Made by a program: the position numbers and the translations under genes | Shown here: positions 5,749-7,322 of the stretch, in pieces | Position numbering within the stretch: position 1 is the first letter of the stretch | Layout of the letters: every line of letters begins with the position of its first letter | Notes under the pieces: model-generated | What the model was told of the DNA's origin: nothing | The model's input: only the letters and a program-made list of their open reading frames with translations | Databases searched by the model: none | NCBI GenBank assembly: GCA_017649745.1 | Contig: JAGCGE010000216.1 | Span: forward strand, 1-7,322 | Reading direction: 5' to 3' | Origin: Clostridiales bacterium | GTDB lineage: Bacteria; Bacillota_A; Clostridia; Saccharofermentanales; Saccharofermentanaceae | DNA: 7,322 nucleotides

Positions 5749-6303
5749 ATGGGACTGCTTGATAAAGACATCAGAGAACCGCTGTTCTGGTATTTCGAAG
5801 AGAAGTACGGGATGGTGAGATTTTTCGAAGAGAAGGACATAGGGAAGTCGCGGGCGGATGTTATGCTCGTGACCATAGATTCTTTGATCGGGATCGAGAT
5901 AAAGAGCGATGCAGATTCTTATGTCAGGCTCAAAAGTCAGGTGCGCGATTATAACAAGTTCTTTGACATCAATTATGTTGTTGTCGGTAAGAGCCACGCG
6001 AAGCACATCGAGGAGCACGTGCCGCCGTTCTGGGGGATCGTGTCGTGCTACAGGGGCGAGGACGATCTTGTGTTCGAACTGGTGAGGATGCCGCAGCCGA
6101 ATCCGAAGGTGAAGATGGAGCATAAACTGAGCCTTTTGTGGAGGCGCGAACTCGACACGATCGGTGCTGAATGTCTCAGGTATAAATACACTCATCTGAA
6201 CAAGATGCAGCTTCGCAAAAAGATGATAGAAGCAATCGACAAAGACAGGCTTGATAGGCTTATTTCAAGGGAGTTATTCAACAGGGATTACACGACGATC
6301 TGA
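5749..6303 (+). CDS. sce7726 family PD-(D/E)XK nuclease-like protein
   Basis: 184 residues matching the sce7726 family. The start DKDIREPLFWYF (5-16) is the family N-terminus, so the ATG at 5749 is firm although no ribosome site precedes it. SRADVMLV (34-41) and IGIEIKSD (47-54) give a D37...E50-x-K52 set, the classic PD-(D/E)XK metal-nuclease arrangement, and YNKFFDINYVVVGKSHA followed by PPFWGIV are the next conserved blocks. Nuclease activity is inferred from the motif; no sce7726 activity is known to me. The C-terminal 60 residues are basic and helical (WRRELDTIGAE...KMQLRKKMIEAI) and may bind DNA or RNA. It follows the PcfJ-like gene by 13 bases and precedes the phosphoesterase by 58. 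Third-codon GC is higher than in the PcfJ-like gene (20 of 20 in block 6001-6060, 13 of 20 in 5821-5880), so the two may have different histories. Confidence 0.8.
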   Translation: MGLLDKDIREPLFWYFEEKYGMVRFFEEKDIGKSRADVMLVTIDSLIGIEIKSDADSYVRLKSQVRDYNKFFDINYVVVGKSHAKHIEEHVPPFWGIVSCYRGEDDLVFELVRMPQPNPKVKMEHKLSLLWRRELDTIGAECLRYKYTHLNKMQLRKKMIEAIDKDRLDRLISRELFNRDYTTI

Positions 6304-6352
6304 GTGCGTAAATACTTCGTGAATAGGGGCTCTAATAAAACAACAGAAGTTG

Positions 6353-6358
6353 GGTGAT
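6353..6358 (+). promoter_or_regulatory. Ribosome binding site that fixes the phosphoesterase start at 6362
   Basis: GGTGAT matches the 3' half of the extended anti-Shine-Dalgarno complement (AAGGAGGTGATC) and is 3 bases from ATG 6362, which places the implied GGAGG register about 9 bases upstream. An in-frame TTG at 6350 would add four residues but would have this site inside the gene. An ill-defined -10 candidate, TCTAAT (6331-6336, 5 of 6), lacks a convincing -35 box. Confidence 0.5.
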
Positions 6359-6361
6359 GAT

Positions 6362-7060
6362 ATGACCAGAGTTTTCATAACGGGCGATACCCATTCGACG
6401 ATCGATTGGGAGAAACTCAACACAACAAGATTTCCGGTTCAGAAAGATCTTACTAAAGAGGATCTTGTGATCATCGCGGGCGATTTCGGCGGCATTTGGG
6501 ACGGTTCGAAGTCTGATGATTACGTCTTGAATACATACGATTCCAGGAACTTCACGACACTGTTTGTCGACGGTAATCATGAGAACTTTGACCTGCTGAA
6601 TTCTTATCCTGTCGAAGACTTCCATGGAGGGAAAGTGCACAGGATCAGGGACTCTGTCTATCATCTGATGAGAGGGCAGGTCTATGACTTCGGCGGGAAG
6701 TCTTTCTTCACTTTCGGAGGCGCCAGATCTACTGACAGGATCTATCGAAAAGAAGGCGTGTCGTGGTGGCCTCAGGAGATACCTAATGAGGAAGAGATGA
6801 AAGAAGCCGAGAAGAATCTCGCAAAAGTAGATAATAAGGTGAACTATGTCATCACTCACTGCTGTCCGAAGGCTGCATTGTTCGACCTGAGCCGTTATGT
6901 TTTTTACGAACCCGACAAAGTGAATACGTTTCTCGATCACCTGATATCAGACCAGAACCTGCAGTTCGATAAATGGTTTTTCGGACACTATCATGAGGAC
7001 CTCAGATTCGGTCCGTGGAATATGCTCTATCAGACTATCGAAGAGATCGATCTTTCCTGA
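6362..7060 (+). CDS. Calcineurin-like metallophosphoesterase
   Basis: 232 residues from ATG 6362. All five signature blocks of the calcineurin-like phosphoesterase superfamily are present in order: GDTH (8-11; D9, H11), GDFGG (40-44; D41), GNHE (71-74; N72, H73), THCCP (165-169; H166) and GHYHED (208-213; H209, H211). This gives a complete two-metal centre, so the enzyme should be active as a phosphatase or phosphodiesterase; substrate is open (phosphoprotein, nucleotide or nucleic acid end). No signal peptide is seen, so it should be cytosolic. The TTG at 6350 would extend it by four residues but the ribosome site favours 6362. It is the last gene of the plus-strand run and ends 7 bases before a strong terminator. 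It may share a function with the nuclease-like gene upstream, but the 58-base gap leaves room for its own promoter. Confidence 0.88.
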   Translation: MTRVFITGDTHSTIDWEKLNTTRFPVQKDLTKEDLVIIAGDFGGIWDGSKSDDYVLNTYDSRNFTTLFVDGNHENFDLLNSYPVEDFHGGKVHRIRDSVYHLMRGQVYDFGGKSFFTFGGARSTDRIYRKEGVSWWPQEIPNEEEMKEAEKNLAKVDNKVNYVITHCCPKAALFDLSRYVFYEPDKVNTFLDHLISDQNLQFDKWFFGHYHEDLRFGPWNMLYQTIEEIDLS

Positions 7061-7066
7061 GAATTT

Positions 7067-7118
7067 CAAAAGGGATGCCCCTAGTGACTTAGATCACTTT
7101 TGAGACATCCCTTCTTTT
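7067..7118. terminator. Bidirectional Rho-independent terminator between convergent genes
   Basis: AAGGGATG (7070-7077) pairs with CATCCCTT (7106-7113), and a second stem AGTGA with TCACT folds inside it. CTTTT follows on the plus strand (7114-7118), and the complement of the AAAA-bearing 5' side (7068-7071) gives a T-run on the minus strand. It therefore serves the phosphoesterase gene and the minus-strand MarR gene alike. Its TGAGACATCC arm matches hairpin copy 1's TGGGACATGC in 8 of 10 bases. Confidence 0.85.
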
Positions 7119-7124
7119 AAGGGG

Positions 7125-7322
7125 TTATTCTTCGTCTTTCGTCAGCTTATCCAAGATATCCGAAAGAGTCTGCTTTTCATCGTCTGATAATCTTCCGAAG
7201 TAATCATCAAGGAACGACTCTCGCTCGCTTCTGATCTCTTCGGCTCTCACAGAACCCATCTCCGTCAGCTTGAGAACGGTTGCTCTCTTGTCATTCGGGT
7301 CGATGATCCTGACGAGGTATCC
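7125..7322 (-). CDS. MarR-family transcriptional regulator, C-terminal 65 residues (5' end outside window)
   Basis: Reading the minus strand from the right edge gives an open frame of 65 codons ending in a TAA at 7127-7125. The peptide opens with GYLVRIIDPNDKRATVLKLT and EMG, the wing of the MarR winged-helix domain: family members read roughly G-[YLI]-[ILV]-x-R-x-x-[DP]-P-x-D-[KR]-R-A-x-x-[LV]-x-LTExG here. The rest (RAEEIRSERESFLDDYFGRL then SDDEKQTLSDILDKL) is the C-terminal dimerisation helix pair, including the usual L-S-x-x-E-x-x-x-L pattern. MarR proteins act as dimers that repress genes nearby and are released by small ligands; the recognition helix and operator lie outside the window. 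The gene converges on the phosphoesterase and shares its terminator, so it is not co-transcribed with the run to the left. Confidence 0.85.
   Translation of the reverse strand, partial: GYLVRIIDPNDKRATVLKLTEMGSVRAEEIRSERESFLDDYFGRLSDDEKQTLSDILDKLTKDEE

Noticed and set aside
5671..6195. Minus-strand 174-codon open frame
   Set aside because: It is antisense to the sce7726-like gene, whose family motifs are clear; its sequence is low-complexity His/Arg/Leu-rich with no recognisable domain.
6332..6940. Minus-strand 202-codon open frame
   Set aside because: It mirrors the metallophosphoesterase, which has all five signature motifs; no independent evidence supports the antisense frame.

Overview
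The window looks like a chromosomal stretch of a moderately GC-balanced clostridial (Bacillota) anaerobe, perhaps from a gut or rumen lineage. This rests on the mix of families: a glutamine-dependent NAD synthetase, a lipoprotein zincin with a long Glu/Thr linker, a PcfJ-like protein, an sce7726-like protein and a MarR regulator. It also rests on purine-rich Shine-Dalgarno sites. The assignment is inference; there is no rRNA or other marker gene.

Layout. Bases 2-571 hold the 3' end of nadE. After a short gap with a good -10 box come an APH/choline-kinase-like phosphotransferase (616-1311) and, 3 bases later, a large secreted lipoprotein (1315-3573). The lipoprotein has an intact HExxH...E metallopeptidase domain and appears to have a second, degenerate zincin-like domain at its C-terminus. 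The kinase and lipoprotein are probably co-transcribed. Bases 3574-4066 are non-coding and unusually rich in inverted repeats: two related hairpins 75 bp apart, a 181-bp nested imperfect palindrome, and two overlapping short dyads upstream of a candidate promoter.

The second half is a run of four plus-strand genes: an unrecognised 84-residue protein (4067-4321), a PcfJ-like protein (4389-5735), an sce7726-family PD-(D/E)XK nuclease-like protein (5749-6303) and a calcineurin-like metallophosphoesterase (6362-7060). Two junctions carry unusual expression signals. A long hairpin swallows the PcfJ-like gene's Shine-Dalgarno site, and the sce7726-like gene has a perfect TATAAT seven bases before its ATG with no Shine-Dalgarno, as expected for a leaderless mRNA. 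A bidirectional terminator (7067-7118) separates this run from a convergent MarR-family gene on the minus strand, of which only the last 65 codons are in the window.

How they work together: nadE is housekeeping (NAD synthesis). The PcfJ-like, nuclease-like and phosphoesterase trio has the look of an accessory module, but nothing in the sequence proves a joint function. No CRISPR array, tRNA, rRNA, transposase or integrase was seen.
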